Translations under genes and position numbers: made by a program
Shown: positions 23,187 to 34,056 of the stretch, piece after piece
How the letters are laid out: every line of letters starts with the position of its first letter
How positions within the stretch are numbered: the stretch's first letter is position 1
Notes under the pieces: model-generated
The model's database searches: none
What the model was told of the DNA's origin: nothing
Seen by the model: only the letters and a program-made list of their open reading frames with translations
Assembly (NCBI GenBank): GCA_033296885.1
Contig: MU863965.1
Coordinates: forward strand, 62,001 to 126,000
From: Triangularia verruculosa
Lineage: Eukaryota; Ascomycota; Sordariomycetes; Sordariales; Podosporaceae
Length of the DNA: 64,000 nt
Direction of reading: 5' to 3'

Positions 23187-24143
23187 CTATCCACACAGAT
23201 AAACAGGCGTCTCCGTGTTCCAATACGCATACAGATTCTTGTTTCCCTTCCGATCAATCTTTGCCCGCTGCCTTCTTTCTTCTGTCTGCAGCTTTTCCTG
23301 ATGTCGCTGTTGCGTTGCGAGCAATGCTCGTTGCTGGGACACAGGCAGGTGCATTAGACTATTCCTGTCGCTTGCGCTCATCCTTGTCAGTCGGTACGAC
23401 TCCATTGCTCTTGCTCGCTTTTGTTCCCTCTTTGATGATACAAGTTGCGTTCCTGGTGCTGTTTCAGAGCCGGTCTGATCCGCCGGATGCTCCTCGTCGG
23501 CACCGGAGTCTGATCCGTATTCTATTTCCCCAGCAGCAGCAGATGTCCGATTTCGGTGATGCCGTGGTCTAAAAGAAGTGGCGGTTGACACCGATGGTTT
23601 TTTCGATATTATCCTCCCTGACGGTAGGCGAAGCGAGTCCTCATCGACCTGCACTGACAACTTTTGAATTCGCTCCTCCTCCTCTTCTCCTTGATCATCT
23701 GATTTTCTTTCCTCCAGGAGTCCTTGATAGAACTCAGCAAACTCCGACCCCGGTTCCGAGATGTCGAACGCGCAGTGTCCGGGCTTGCCGAGCATGTGCT
23801 GCTGCACACCCTGGACCGATGTTCTTGTCGTCCCACACTTTATGCATTCTTGGTATTCGAAAATGATGAGATGGAGGAATTCGAAGAGACCCTCAAGGTC
23901 TTCCACCGCCAAACGTTCTCGGTGTGGAATAAAAAGGCCGTGTGATTTTTGCATGTGTTCCACGCTATCGAGGAATGTCGCTGATAGATGTGGACAGAAA
24001 AGGCATTGCTCTAGGATGAATGGTTGTGTTGCGAGCTGTGAAGACTCGGTTTCGGGGCCTGACGGTAGGCTCGTCGGGAAGCTGGGTAGAGCCATGTTTG
24101 CGGTTGCAGTTGTTGTGGTGGTAGCAGCTGCTGTGTCTGGCAT
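23187..24143 (-). CDS. REI1/ZNF622-like C2H2 zinc-finger protein
   Basis: About 318 residues in one exon. The open frame extends slightly beyond 24143 with no upstream ATG; an alternative start lies at 24095 (MALPS). Numbered from the extended frame, a first finger has Cys51, Cys54, His67 and His72 (CLFCPHLS...EHMQKSHGLFIP), and a second has Cys104, Cys107, His120 and His127 (CIKCGTTRTSVQGVQQHMLGKPGHC). This paired arrangement, with LEGLFEFLHLIIF between, is that of REI1/ZNF622 proteins, which act in cytoplasmic 60S ribosome maturation. The C-terminus (RALLATQQRHQEKLQ ... NKNLYAYWN) also matches the family. The N-terminal first finger typical of REI1 is not found here or upstream, so this is a short paralogue or has an unseen upstream exon. 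A possible acceptor (GACACAG, about 24134) supports the latter. Confidence 0.75.
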   Translation of the reverse strand: MPDTAAATTTTTATANMALPSFPTSLPSGPETESSQLATQPFILEQCLFCPHLSATFLDSVEHMQKSHGLFIPHRERLAVEDLEGLFEFLHLIIFEYQECIKCGTTRTSVQGVQQHMLGKPGHCAFDISEPGSEFAEFYQGLLEERKSDDQGEEEEERIQKLSVQVDEDSLRLPSGRIISKKPSVSTATSFRPRHHRNRTSAAAGEIEYGSDSGADEEHPADQTGSETAPGTQLVSSKREQKRARAMESYRLTRMSASDRNSLMHLPVSQQRALLATQQRHQEKLQTEERRQRAKIDRKGNKNLYAYWNTETPVYLCG

Positions 24144-24940
24144 CAGGCAGGTCAAGTAAAGGTGGTGTGGATGATGCTACTGTGCTTCGGCCCGGAGGTG
24201 TGTTGGCTGTCTGTTTAGACAAAAGTCTTGATGCCTTGTGGTTGAAGAGATTGCAGCCTGAGGTGAAGTTCTTTTATTTTATATACCTGGACATCCTCTG
24301 GCGGGATCAGGATCTGGTGTTGTGATCGGGGGTGGTCCGATGTAAGCCGCTTACACCGGGGCCATGAGCTAACCGGATGTGGTGAAGCGTCAGAGAGCTT
24401 TTGACCAATGGAAAGCCTCACTCACTTGGTGAAAAGGAATGATTCATCATGAATTCGTTTTTGCATCTTGGCTGCTGGGGATTTGGGAAATGAATGATTG
24501 TTGGAAGACCCGAACGTCTCGGGTTGAACGTAATTACGCATTGTAACTAACCTGTAAGTTTGCATCTAACATCATGCGCGTTGTGCTTGCTGTCGTTCCT
24601 GGCATGCAGTGAAGTGTAGGCCCATAAAATCAGGTAACCCTAACCCTTCTTCGACACATACGCACATATCACCATACATCTTCAACGTCCTCAAACTATC
24701 AAACGATGGCTTCTACCTTCTACAATATCTGAAAGTCGTTTCATCCTGGAAAGCCAGCCTTACCCCTCCACAGCATAGAGGTATGCTTTTGTTTGACTCA
24801 CATCGGCTTATCGTGGCTGTGCAACTAGCGGGGTGGCTGTTACGGCGTTTTCAAATGGACTGCTAACCAAATGGAATATTCCATTGAATCCTACACCAAT
24901 CCCATGACTTCAATCGACTAGGAGCTCAATACCTTCGCGA
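24144..24940. promoter_or_regulatory. Divergent intergenic region with telomere-like motif
   Basis: This region separates the REI1-like gene (-) and the PARG-like gene (+) and should hold both promoters. It contains taaccctaaccctt at 24635-24648, i.e. two CCCTAA units, which could be a telobox-type promoter element, common upstream of ribosome-biogenesis genes, or a fragment of telomeric repeat. No gene is seen. Confidence 0.45.
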
Positions 24941-26358
24941 TGGCCTCATACCCCAATTTCTACCTTCTCCCTTCCTCGCCAGAATACAAATGCGACGACC
25001 GTTTTAGCCTCCATCCAACGGGCGACGAGGTCGAAGACGAGAGTGGCCAAGTACCTTTTTGGCCAGTTCTTGAGACAATATTGTTCCAACCCATGAACTC
25101 CAGTACCGAATTGATTGACATCCTGGACACGATTTCCGTCACTCTTCGTGGAACTTCGAAGCCAGCCGACGACTATGAACTTCTTCTCGACGGAATCTCC
25201 TCTACACTCGGCACGCTCAACATCTTCATTCAGAAGATCTGGCCTCGTTTGATTGCCATAGCACTGGAAATGCCCGTTCTCTTCCCAGATGGCCGACTAG
25301 CAGTACTGCGCGAGCAAAACTCCCATCTGCGCTTCTCTCGCCGGCAAGTAGCTTGCTTGGTTGTACACCAGTTCCTTCGGACCTTAAAGGTACCGCCGTG
25401 GAGAGAGGACGACGGTACTCATGACTTTGGGATATGGTATTCTTTTCAGCAGAGACAGACCAGTGCAGTGAAGGCGTATCTACGAGCTCTTATGTTGTAC
25501 TTTGGCGGTATTGTCTGCGAGGACGAAGTCGTCAATGCTGAAGTTGAGGAATGGCCTGTTGAATATTCTCTACATTCTCTCCAAGAGCAATACCATGAGA
25601 TCGTGGACAAAGACAAACCGCTTTCTGAGCTGAAAGCGGTGGTGGTGGATAAGTACGATACCTCGCCGGGTAATCTAGGAGTGGAGGGCGATGGACAGGC
25701 CGTCGTGATATCAGCGAACAAGATCGTCGGGTTCGGGCAGTCTGCCACCCAGGAGGAGGTCCATGTTGGGATATCACCGGAGGCATGTCCCATTGTTTTG
25801 ATCACTCCGCCGCTGGGGCATCAGCAGATCCTGAAGGTCTGTGGGGCACAGGCAATGGTTAATGTTGTAGGGAAGGGAAGAGATATCACTGTTGAATCTC
25901 TTGTGTCTTCTCAAGAGGGTCATCGCACAACCTGGAAGCAAAGAACGATGTTATTCATGGATGCCCTCGAGCTGGACTTGGTTGACGATGGTGGAGGACT
26001 TGCGGACCTGTTCCCGCAAAACACGGAGCGAGAGATCGCAAAGGCCTACACGGCGTTTTATTCTAGCTTGGAAGGCTCCATATGTGAGATTAGAACCGGT
26101 CTTTGGGGTTGTGGAGCTTTTGGGGGCGATCCAGATGTAAAGATGTTGCTGATGTGGCTCGCTGCTTCGATGGCTGGGGTGAAGCTTACGGTTGTCTGCG
26201 ATGGTGAGCTCCACACATTTGCACAGAAACTGAAGGATATGACACGAACGACCAAGCAGACTGGTATGGGAACAATAAACTTGAAGAAGCTCCTACAAGA
26301 TATTCCTAGAACTCTATCGCGGGGACAAACTCTAGACTGGTTGAGAAAGAAGATATAG
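24941..26358 (+). CDS. Poly(ADP-ribose) glycohydrolase (PARG)-like protein
   Basis: A single-exon 472-residue protein with the architecture of PARG. Residues about 100-200 form the helical accessory part with LFPDGRLAVLRE and FSRRQVACLVVHQFL. The macro-type catalytic part follows: SANKIVGFGQSATQEEVHVG (residues 258-277) aligns with the PARG signature in which a glycine-rich loop precedes Gln-Glu-Glu; Glu272-Glu273 are the predicted catalytic pair. GLWGCGAFGGDPDVK (387-401) is the second hallmark, ending the substrate-binding loop. PARG removes poly(ADP-ribose) from proteins in the nucleus. Two deviations are visible: the loop reads GFG instead of GGG, and only four residues lie between it and QEE rather than six to eight. 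It could be a fungal subtype, an active hydrolase of altered specificity, or a binder. The start is the first ATG. No PARP gene lies in the window. Confidence 0.85.
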
Positions 26359-26881
26359 TTTTCCTAATCATGGGATGAGCAGGGGCTTGGAGAGAATGGA
26401 ATAATGATCATCGTGTACGACTACCTCTGATCTGAAAGCCTGTCTACCTGCTGTCATCATAAAACGAGCGACTCATGTAGGAAATATTTGAAGCCCGCTA
26501 CCCAGCTACTACACAAGTTATAGTCTCCTACGTCAAGGGACTTTCACCCTTATGCCCCGATTTCCCATCTGCTCCGCGGCTCTAGGCGGTTAAATCACCG
26601 CCTCGGAGAATCTAGAATACCCCCTAGCCTTCGACGACCATGTCAATAATTTCCATATTACTTTCATAGTTGGAAAGGCAGTCCCGTATGCGTCATACCT
26701 ACGAGTATTACTAGGTATCCAGACCTAACGTAAAATAGAGGAAGCTGTCTCTCCGGAAATCACTTGATTCTCCCCAACGGGTAAGTGGACTATTATCCCA
26801 ACAATAAACCCCGATAACGTATGAGTCCGACCAAAAAACTCCCACATCTAAACCGGCGTCAGTCACTACCTAGGCAATCCC
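26359..26881. other. Intergenic region
   Basis: About 520 bp lie between the PARG-like gene and the kinase relic, which converge on it. The sequence is AT-richer with tacctacg/ctaggt-type words. No open frame of note, no RNA gene and no repeat unit was recognised. Confidence 0.4.
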
Positions 26882-27905
26882 TCACCAACCTAAATCACTG
26901 CGACGCCCCCTGAGGAACTCCCAAAGACGGCGGACCCATGACTGTTCCTTGTTCTGTCTTTGTTTCCCACCAGAGGCAACGGCCCGAGGTAAAGAATCCG
27001 TAGTACTGCTTTGAGATGGATTAATTGAGATTGGGGCGCAGTACCTGCCATCATGAACCAAACTCTTCTTATAGAAGCCATGGAACTTATCGACGAGCTC
27101 GCCTGTTCTTGCCCTCTCTTCTGGCGCTATTCTTAGCAACTTCGTTTCAATTAGCGTCAGAACATCTTCGAAGAAGGGGCCGTGCTGTGCGTGGTTGCGG
27201 AGCGTGTCGATTTGCTGTGGAGTTAGTCGTGTTAGTCGACTTCACCAGCAGCGTGTCATCGTGGAGTCGAAGAAGTATGAGATCGACTCACCCTCGTGAC
27301 GGCCTGACAGATATACGCTGTCCTTGCTAAGCTCTGATTATCAATGGTAAAGAACCTCGAGATATCTACACGGGAGCCCTGAATCTCGACTTGTGACATC
27401 ATTTCGAAGTCAAGAGTGTCGACGCCGCCCCAGCCGAAGGCATACCACGTCAGGAACTGTAATAGAACCCATACTACCTAGTGACCAAGAGTCAGACTAG
27501 GTACACAGTACGCGTGCGCTTTGACCAGACTTCTAGCAACGCCGATGGATGCAGTGAAATCACCATGAAACTCAGCAGTGTCGAAGTCGCAGAACTTCAA
27601 GATGCCTGCCACTGGTTGATGATAGCTGTTCTCGAGACAGTGGTCCATAACTCTATATTGCTGAGGAATCAGAGGATATTTTCAGGCTTAAGGTCGCAGT
27701 GCCTGCCGTTCATCTGGCTGTCGCCGTCGGAGCTGATCGGCGGGTTGTGAATTGACTGGAGCCCTCGCCATCCACCTAGCGTGCATGGTCGGAGCCGGGC
27801 ACATTTCGGATATTAGATGTCTGAAAACTTGGTCCTCCAGAACTGCCAGAGGTTTGCATCCACATAAGGGAAGATGACGTAGCAGTTGGTCTGCTACTCG
27901 AAACT
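26882..27905 (-). pseudogene. Decayed serine/threonine protein kinase
   Basis: Read on the minus strand, the pieces of a eukaryotic protein kinase appear in order but in broken frames: a hinge-like YVIFPYVDANLWQFW (about 27865), then a stop, GLQSIHNPP (about 27760), the catalytic loop RHCDLKPENIL immediately followed by TGA (about 27685), the magnesium loop as CDFDTAEFH in another frame (about 27565), SWSLG (about 27470), a further frame change, and an intact tail with FLTWYAFGWGGVDT. The tail retains a normal intron (27291-27215, GTGAGT...CACAG) and ends in RIAPEERARTGELVDKF. The HRD Arg is Cys and DFG is DFD, so even the conserved sites are lost. The N-lobe is absent before 27905. The tail resembles the many standalone fungal kinases that accompany HET genes. 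Confidence 0.8.
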
Positions 27906-28282
27906 GCACAACAGCCGGTTGATGGGTTAGGGTTAATTAGTCAAGGTTATGATTCAGCTTGGCGGGTCAGGGTCACGACCACAGGGGGGCTGTATCCGGA
28001 AATCCCCGCACCACGTAGGTACCTAAGACGTAAGCATCGAGAAAAACTACAGCAACCAGCACTACCTTAATGAAGTTTTGGAGGCCTTGCTTTCTTTTCG
28101 ACATACCCTACTTGCCTTGTTTGTCCACCTCTCATCCCGGCGCCCGAACAACCTGGGTCGCGCTGCATCCAAGGGGGCCAGCCTCCGGATACGGTTGGAC
28201 GCACCAGTGACCAGGCAATCCGCCGTGGGCTATTCCATCCCCGACCCTGCAAGACGACTTTGGCCAGAACCGAGTTTTGATC
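27906..28282. promoter_or_regulatory. Spacer with telomere-like motif; HET gene promoter
   Basis: A 380 bp region between the truncated 5' end of the kinase relic and the HET-domain gene. It contains gggttagggttaa at 27924-27936 (two TTAGGG-like units). No gene is seen. The HET promoter should lie here. Confidence 0.4.
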
Positions 28283-30761
28283 ATGAATATAAAAGCGTCA
28301 TCGAGTTCACTCCACCACCACCATTTCCGGGGCAAAGCGCGCATATGGATTCAGGCATTCATGGACTGGGTTTCCGCGATGCGCCCGAACCCAAGGGTCA
28401 GGAGACGCAGCCTGGGAAACCCTAATCTTTGCGAGCGATGCCGAGGTTGGGATGGTTTGTGGCATTGGCCGCACGAAAGACAAGACTATGTCTCGTTAGA
28501 GGAGCTATCACAAAACTCCCATTGCATCATGTGCCAAGCCATCGCAATAGTGGGCGACACTCGACGCCGTGAATCCGAGTCTCTGCAACTCTTCCCGCCA
28601 TCACAGATACTCATTCGTAACGACGGTCCATATTTTTTGGACAGAGGTCCGGGCTCGGGAAGCCGTGAGCCGTATCTAGAAGCTCAGCATCGGATTCACT
28701 CATCAGACGCCACAACGCTCGCTATCAATATACTCATCTACCTGCAGTTTGCCGTGCAGTCGGGAAATTTAGAGCCACTTCGAGGCATCTCCCAGGCAGA
28801 CTCACACTTCGCCATCAGTCCCCAATTCCGCGTTCATTACTCGAAGGGCGAGCGACCCCGTATTCTTGGTATCAAGCCTTGGGAAGCTCGATTTTTCGAT
28901 GTCTCATTACTTAAAACTTGGATCAAAGGCTGCGAGACTGTTCATGGATCGAGCTGCTCCAGAGATGATAAATCCGGTAAACTACTCCCAGCACTGGTAC
29001 AACAATGGTACGGAGCTAACATTATTCCCAGTGGTTGAGTTACCTTCCGACTTCCGACTTATCGATATCCAGTCCATGGCAATTGTGAAACCTTTGAAAC
29101 CAGTCCGGTTCGCAGCTTTAAGTTACATGTGGCAGCAAAATGAGGGAATAAGATACACACAACTTGAATCATGGACCTTGAAGGCACTCGAGACTCCGAA
29201 TGGCATTGACGACATTACACTGCCAACTCTTATCTCGGATGCCATATGTCTTTGTAGAGACCTTGGGGAGAGGTATCTTTGGGTTGACCAACTTTGCATT
29301 GTTCAGGATGATCCAAGATCCAAACACACTCAAGTCCAGTCCATGGACAAGATATACCGCTCGGCCTCTTTCACCATAATAGCAGCCCTCAACAAACGAG
29401 ATGGGGAGGGACTGCCGGGCTACCGCAGCAAGCCTAGGCGATCCTCGCTCTGGAGTCCTCCGCGCGATTGTGATGTAGAGGGGCGGAACATTAGGCCGAA
29501 AGGTATGGAGATTCTTGCAGATTCCTCTCTTTGGAATAAAAGAGGCTGGACGTTTCAAGAGCGGGTCCTATCGAGACGACGTCTGTTCATTACTGAATTC
29601 CAAACAATATTTGAATGCTCGCGGGGAACTGCGAGCGAAGAGCTCACCTACTACCCTCAACGTCCTTTTAGCTCATACCAACCGCATGAAGCGGGAGCGG
29701 ACGAGGAGGAGTACAAACACATTCCTGGATTCCAAAACAGTGCCAATGAAGGGAGATCGCGAGTGACGTATAATTTGACGGAGGCTACATCGCTAGTGGA
29801 CTATTTTCACTGGGTTGAGAACTACACTACGCGACAATTATCATTTGGTTCTGATATCCTTAACGCTTTCGCCGGCGTTGGTAAGGCCCTTGGGGAGGTG
29901 CTCCAATCGCCATTCCTCTTTGGCCTCGTCGAGAGATACTTACCCCAGACGCTGATGTGGAGTTGCTACGGTTTGGCGCAGAGAAGGGCCGAGATGCAAG
30001 GGACTCCTTCCTGGAGCTGGGCGTCATCAGCCAACCAGGCAAATTACTCTTGGATCAGCGGAGGCTCCAGATTGGACAAAGATCTCCTGGAAATCGCGAG
30101 CCTTGTTTTCTTTCATTTTCAGGATCCTGATGTTGGCCTTCGGAAATTGGACGTTGAGGAACGGTGGATAGATCATGCGATAGCCATCAAGGACATCGAA
30201 ATCATGAGCGGGGTACCGGAGCTCAAGCCCCGGAAATACGTCCCGGCAACTTGGAGATCGACCCAAACCTGGCGAGAATGCCCTCACAACCCATGGCAGA
30301 CGATGGCCCATTTGACTCTCGACCCCGAAGCCCGCGACGTGTGTGCCGAGATGCCAGGGTCGCTGATATTCAACACAACGGTGGCGTCACTGAAACTAGA
30401 ACGGGACTCTCGAGATATCTACGAAGGCAAAGACTTTGTAGAGCGGGACGTCGCGATACGCCGCTATGACGGGGAGTTGGTGGGGTGGATTAATAAAATG
30501 AGTCCGGACTGGATCGATGCGAGCCTGAGTGGCGAAGAGACTTTTGACTTCGTCGTCATTTGTGGCGCTCTGGCAAACTGGCGTGCCCGGAAAACCAGGG
30601 TGCAGTATTTCGAAGATTTCGATTTGTGGCGATTGCATGTCATGCTCATTGAGAGGTTACCGCTGAAGCGGCATCTCGCACGACGGGTCGACGTCGGATA
30701 TGTCTTTGCCCACAAGTGGAAAGACTGCAATCCTCGCTGGGAGACAATAGTTCTCTGCTAA
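28283..30761 (+). CDS. HET-domain (heterokaryon incompatibility) protein
   Basis: Two exons (28283-28976, 29032-30761) joined by a 55 bp intron (GTAAAC, branch GCTAAC, TTCCCAG) encode about 807 residues; splicing links DDKS to VVELPSDFRLIDIQ in frame. A start at 28361 (MDWV) is also possible. The N-terminus has CERCRGW and HCIMCQAIAI cysteine pairs, common before HET domains. The HET domain covers about residues 235-420: FRLIDIQ, AALSYMW, LPTLISDAICLCRDLGERYLWVDQLCIVQDD, MDKIYRSASFTIIAAL and RGWTFQERVLSRRRLFIT. The long C-terminal part is unassigned. HET proteins trigger programmed cell death when incompatible strains fuse and are thought to function in non-self recognition, often with NLR or kinase partners. 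The adjacent kinase relic fits that context. The frame is intact, so the gene is probably functional. Confidence 0.88.
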
Positions 30762-32162
30762 AGGATACGTTAGGCATCACAGACGGACGCGAGGGACCTG
30801 TCCTCTCCATTCATGCTATTCAGTCCAGCCGTTGAACATTGTCATAGTATACCATCATACAGCGCAGACTGCACAGTGTCTAACTTCACGGGTACCCTTA
30901 AAGCCGAGATCAGTGTCATTCTATGTCTTGCTTGATCTTACTATGCCCTGCATTATTCATTTCCCCAGGTGACATCATAGGTGTCAGGCCACTCGCCAAT
31001 GCCCAACTGGAAGCCTGCCCGCGTAGTTCGCGGACGGCACCATTGAGCGTACGAAACACATCCTACGCCCTTACAATGGATGAACGGCGCCGCGAATTCC
31101 AACCTGCGGTATGGGAAACGCGGGGCGTGAGCACGGCAGACTGCGTTGACCAATGTTGCTTTCTGGGGTCATATACCTTAGCGATCTTGGTGGCAATGGA
31201 GATGCTGTCCTTGGCGCGCTCACTTTCCTTTGGATGATGGGCAAGTTACAAGATAAAGTAGGGTTTGCATTCAACGAGGAAGAGATTGCCAAGCACCTCA
31301 AAACACAAATTCCTCGAATAGGACTTGGTCGTGAGCAAGCTCTGCAGGACATCCAACGAGACCCGCGCGCTGTCTGTGAGGAAGCATTCCGGTATATTTC
31401 TGAAGATTTCTCTCTTCTTTCCATTGGAACCTGCTCTCTGACTACCTAGTAGGCACAGGTCAGCCAACCCCCCAGGCTTGGTACTGGAACCTCGTCGAGG
31501 ACCAACCACCTAGTCAGCCATACTTGAATTTACAGTACGGCATACCTACCTACCTACCATACCTAAGGAATGTACTTAGCGTTGCGGGTCCAGGCCCACC
31601 ATTCACCTGGGACCACTTATTTAGGGCAGACGGATTGCTCCCAGAGAGCCCACGGCCATGTACTACTACCTATAGTTTTCCGTAGCTTCTTCTTGTTTGG
31701 TTGTATCCATCACCTTTTTCACAATTTCTTTTGCCCGTGCCTTGTCCCATACCTAGTGACCTACCTAACCATCAAAGCTCGCCAGATCTCGACTTCTACT
31801 CTAGTCATCTTAGTTGAAACATACGTAGCCACCGTTACAAAACTTCCAGGTGTGGAGAGATGTACCCCTTGCCTTGGACCTTGGCCAAGGACGTCCCTTT
31901 GGTACGACACTTGGTCACTGTGCTTGGCTGTGTTAGAGCTTGAGGAACACGGAATGTTGATAGATTTCCAGAAGGATCTAGAGAAAGGGGAGAGCATGTG
32001 GTTTGTTCGTGCAGTATTTGCTCCACATTCTCATACTTGCTATTTTGTCTCTCAAAATGGCCGACAGCACGACCAACAGTATTTCACCATTTAATGCTTG
32101 ACAAGGCCTTCATCGTTTGTCAGTGTCTGATGCCACCCTTTCATCATTGCCGATCAACCCCG
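30762..32162. other. Accessory intergenic stretch with CCTA repeat
   Basis: 1.4 kb without a supported gene. An open frame at 31153-31449 (+) contains GKLQDKVGFAFNEEEIAKHLKTQIPRIG, which has coding-like composition but no usable upstream exon, so it may be a gene fragment. At 31538-31567 there is a short (CCTA)n tract, cctacctacctaccatacc. Around 31640-31760 the DNA is pyrimidine-rich. No RNA gene or terminal inverted repeat was recognised. Confidence 0.4.
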
Positions 32163-32738
32163 TTAAAGCAGCAGCGCATTTTCCTCCTCGTAGCAACGAA
32201 AAAACCAAGCCTCCAGCTCCCTCATCCTATCACGGACTACTTCCACCGCTTCGGCGTTGTCCAAAGCCTTCCGCATCATCTTCAACGGCTCGTTGGTCTT
32301 GTCCAGTAATGCCTGCACACTAGCCACTGTTGTTGCTGGGAGAATGTACCAGAAAGCAGTAGGACTCTGTATTGACTCGAGGTGATTTACGGTCCTTGAA
32401 ATTGTATTGAGGAGGGCCTCGGTGTCGTGCATTACTGCGGTGGTGATCCTTTCGGCGTTCTCCAGGGCCATGAAGACGACTGTGCATAGCTCGGTGATGC
32501 GTGCCTCGCCGCCCATTTGAGAAGTGATGTAAGGCGTTTCATTGAAAAGGAGACTGAAACGCGACATGCAGACATCTCGGTGGATCGCCGAGCGCATATT
32601 ATCGATGCACAGAGCTCTAGTTCTGATCTTTTTAACTCTCCTCTCGAGGTCCTTCAGTTTTTCTATGTTGGCTTCGAAGGTGGTTTCATAACCCGGAATG
32701 GGAGAGGGATTAAGTAGAACATGAGGGAAGGCGGACAT
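32163..32738 (-). CDS. Hypothetical helical protein
   Basis: A 191-residue frame starting at the ATG at 32738 (MSAFPHVLL). The frame stays open further upstream without another ATG, so an upstream exon is not excluded. The sequence is almost wholly predicted alpha-helical, with leucine and charged heptads (EANIEKLKDLERRVKKI, ELCTVVFMALENAERI, VVRDRMRELEAWFFRCYEEE), suggesting a coiled coil or four-helix bundle. There are no cysteine patterns, signal peptide or catalytic motifs. I do not recognise the family. It lies alone in the accessory stretch between spacers of 1.4 and 1.3 kb, as is common for lineage-restricted genes. Confidence 0.5.
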   Translation of the reverse strand: MSAFPHVLLNPSPIPGYETTFEANIEKLKDLERRVKKIRTRALCIDNMRSAIHRDVCMSRFSLLFNETPYITSQMGGEARITELCTVVFMALENAERITTAVMHDTEALLNTISRTVNHLESIQSPTAFWYILPATTVASVQALLDKTNEPLKMMRKALDNAEAVEVVRDRMRELEAWFFRCYEEENALLL

Positions 32739-34056
32739 CGTTTGCTGATCTGCGATATGTTTGGGCGGGTGTAGTTGGTCAAGAGGTACGATATTGAGTG
32801 GTGCTGATGGTGAAGAGTTCTGTGAGGCTGGTGCTTGGTGGAAAGTTCGACGGAATAAAAACTCAGTCTGACAGACTGTCAATTTTAGGCGGCGTGGATG
32901 GGATGTCGAAGATTGAGAGGGTCGAAAGCCCTAGTCTTGAAAAAGTGTATAAATATCAATTTTTAGTGTTTGGTGGGATTCCACAGTAGAGGTAGGTAGG
33001 TAGCTCTGCTGGGTGGTAATGTTCCGCCATGGCGGAACCGAACCACAGAGCCGGCTCGGACGACGTGGCGTCGCTGAGCAACATGATCAAGATTACTACA
33101 CGTCATTCTTCTTTTATTTAATTCAAGACTTTGACCCAGACTCTTGCCTTTTCTTTTAATATATCTCCTGCTTCGCTATAGCTCGGCCTCCGTCTTTTAT
33201 GATTTCCAGGTTGTCACGGCCTCATCTCAGATAACCGGTTCAGTTTTATCGTCTGCAAATTCTTGCTGAGAACCTAGATTAGCATTCAATTAGATACTTG
33301 GAAGATATGGTCAAAAAAGTCGGTCGTTTCACGTCACCCGAGCAGGCTTGTTCAGTCAGAAGGTGTCAGCCGTGTTGTTGGTACTGGCCTCAGCCAATCG
33401 GACGTCTCTAATACGACCAGGGTGGAAACGCCTCAACCAGCATCCATCGGCGAGGCTGGTAAGATAGGTAAGGTAATGCTTGCGACGTCGTTTCTCATCC
33501 AAACCATAATGCACTGTTTATCAGGGACACTGACATTCTTATCGATGCGCTCCGCGATTCTAGCTGCGGTAAGTTTATACCTAGGTAAACTTTACGTTGT
33601 GGTGTTTGTTTTTTGAACACTGATGAATTATCATTCCGGGCGAGGCAGAGAACATAAGTGGGTTAATAATCTGTTTAACACGATACCCATTACCATTCGT
33701 CGTCAATAGAATAGATACTGGGCCAGAAAACGTTAGTTGCGTGAATCTAACTTCAAACAACCCATCGTTTTGGTGTCCACCGTCTTCAAAACTGGTACAA
33801 ACCCCTCTCAGGGCGTCTTCTGGGAGCAACTCTGATTCATCCCCACCCACGTTCCAGGGGAGGCCCGCGCAGGCAATCATTTAGTAGTTTGCCTACAACT
33901 CTATTCTGCATTACCTGAAATTCAGACAATCGATGTGTCCTTGGGCTCTTCCTTTTTCCACCACACCACCTTACTCAACTTTACCTATCTACCACAAGAT
34001 TTTTTTTCGACCTCTTCGCGTAACCACAACACAATCCATCTACCAACTCATCCAAG
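32739..34056. other. Accessory intergenic stretch
   Basis: 1.3 kb with no supported gene. It holds a short (AGGT)n tract at about 32988-33003 and several tacctaggta-like words (33575-33595). The composition is AT-richer than the core genes. The last 150 bp are C- and T-rich and could be the leader of the candidate gene at 34057. Confidence 0.4.

Noticed and set aside
28866..30761. HET gene looked frame-broken (two frames overlapping at 28866-29038)
   Set aside because: A 55 bp intron with a GCTAAC branch site joins the frames cleanly, so it is intact.
31538..31567. CCTA tandem as a possible CRISPR or telomere tract
   Set aside because: Only a few 4-bp units, no spacers and not the TTAGGG unit; a simple microsatellite.
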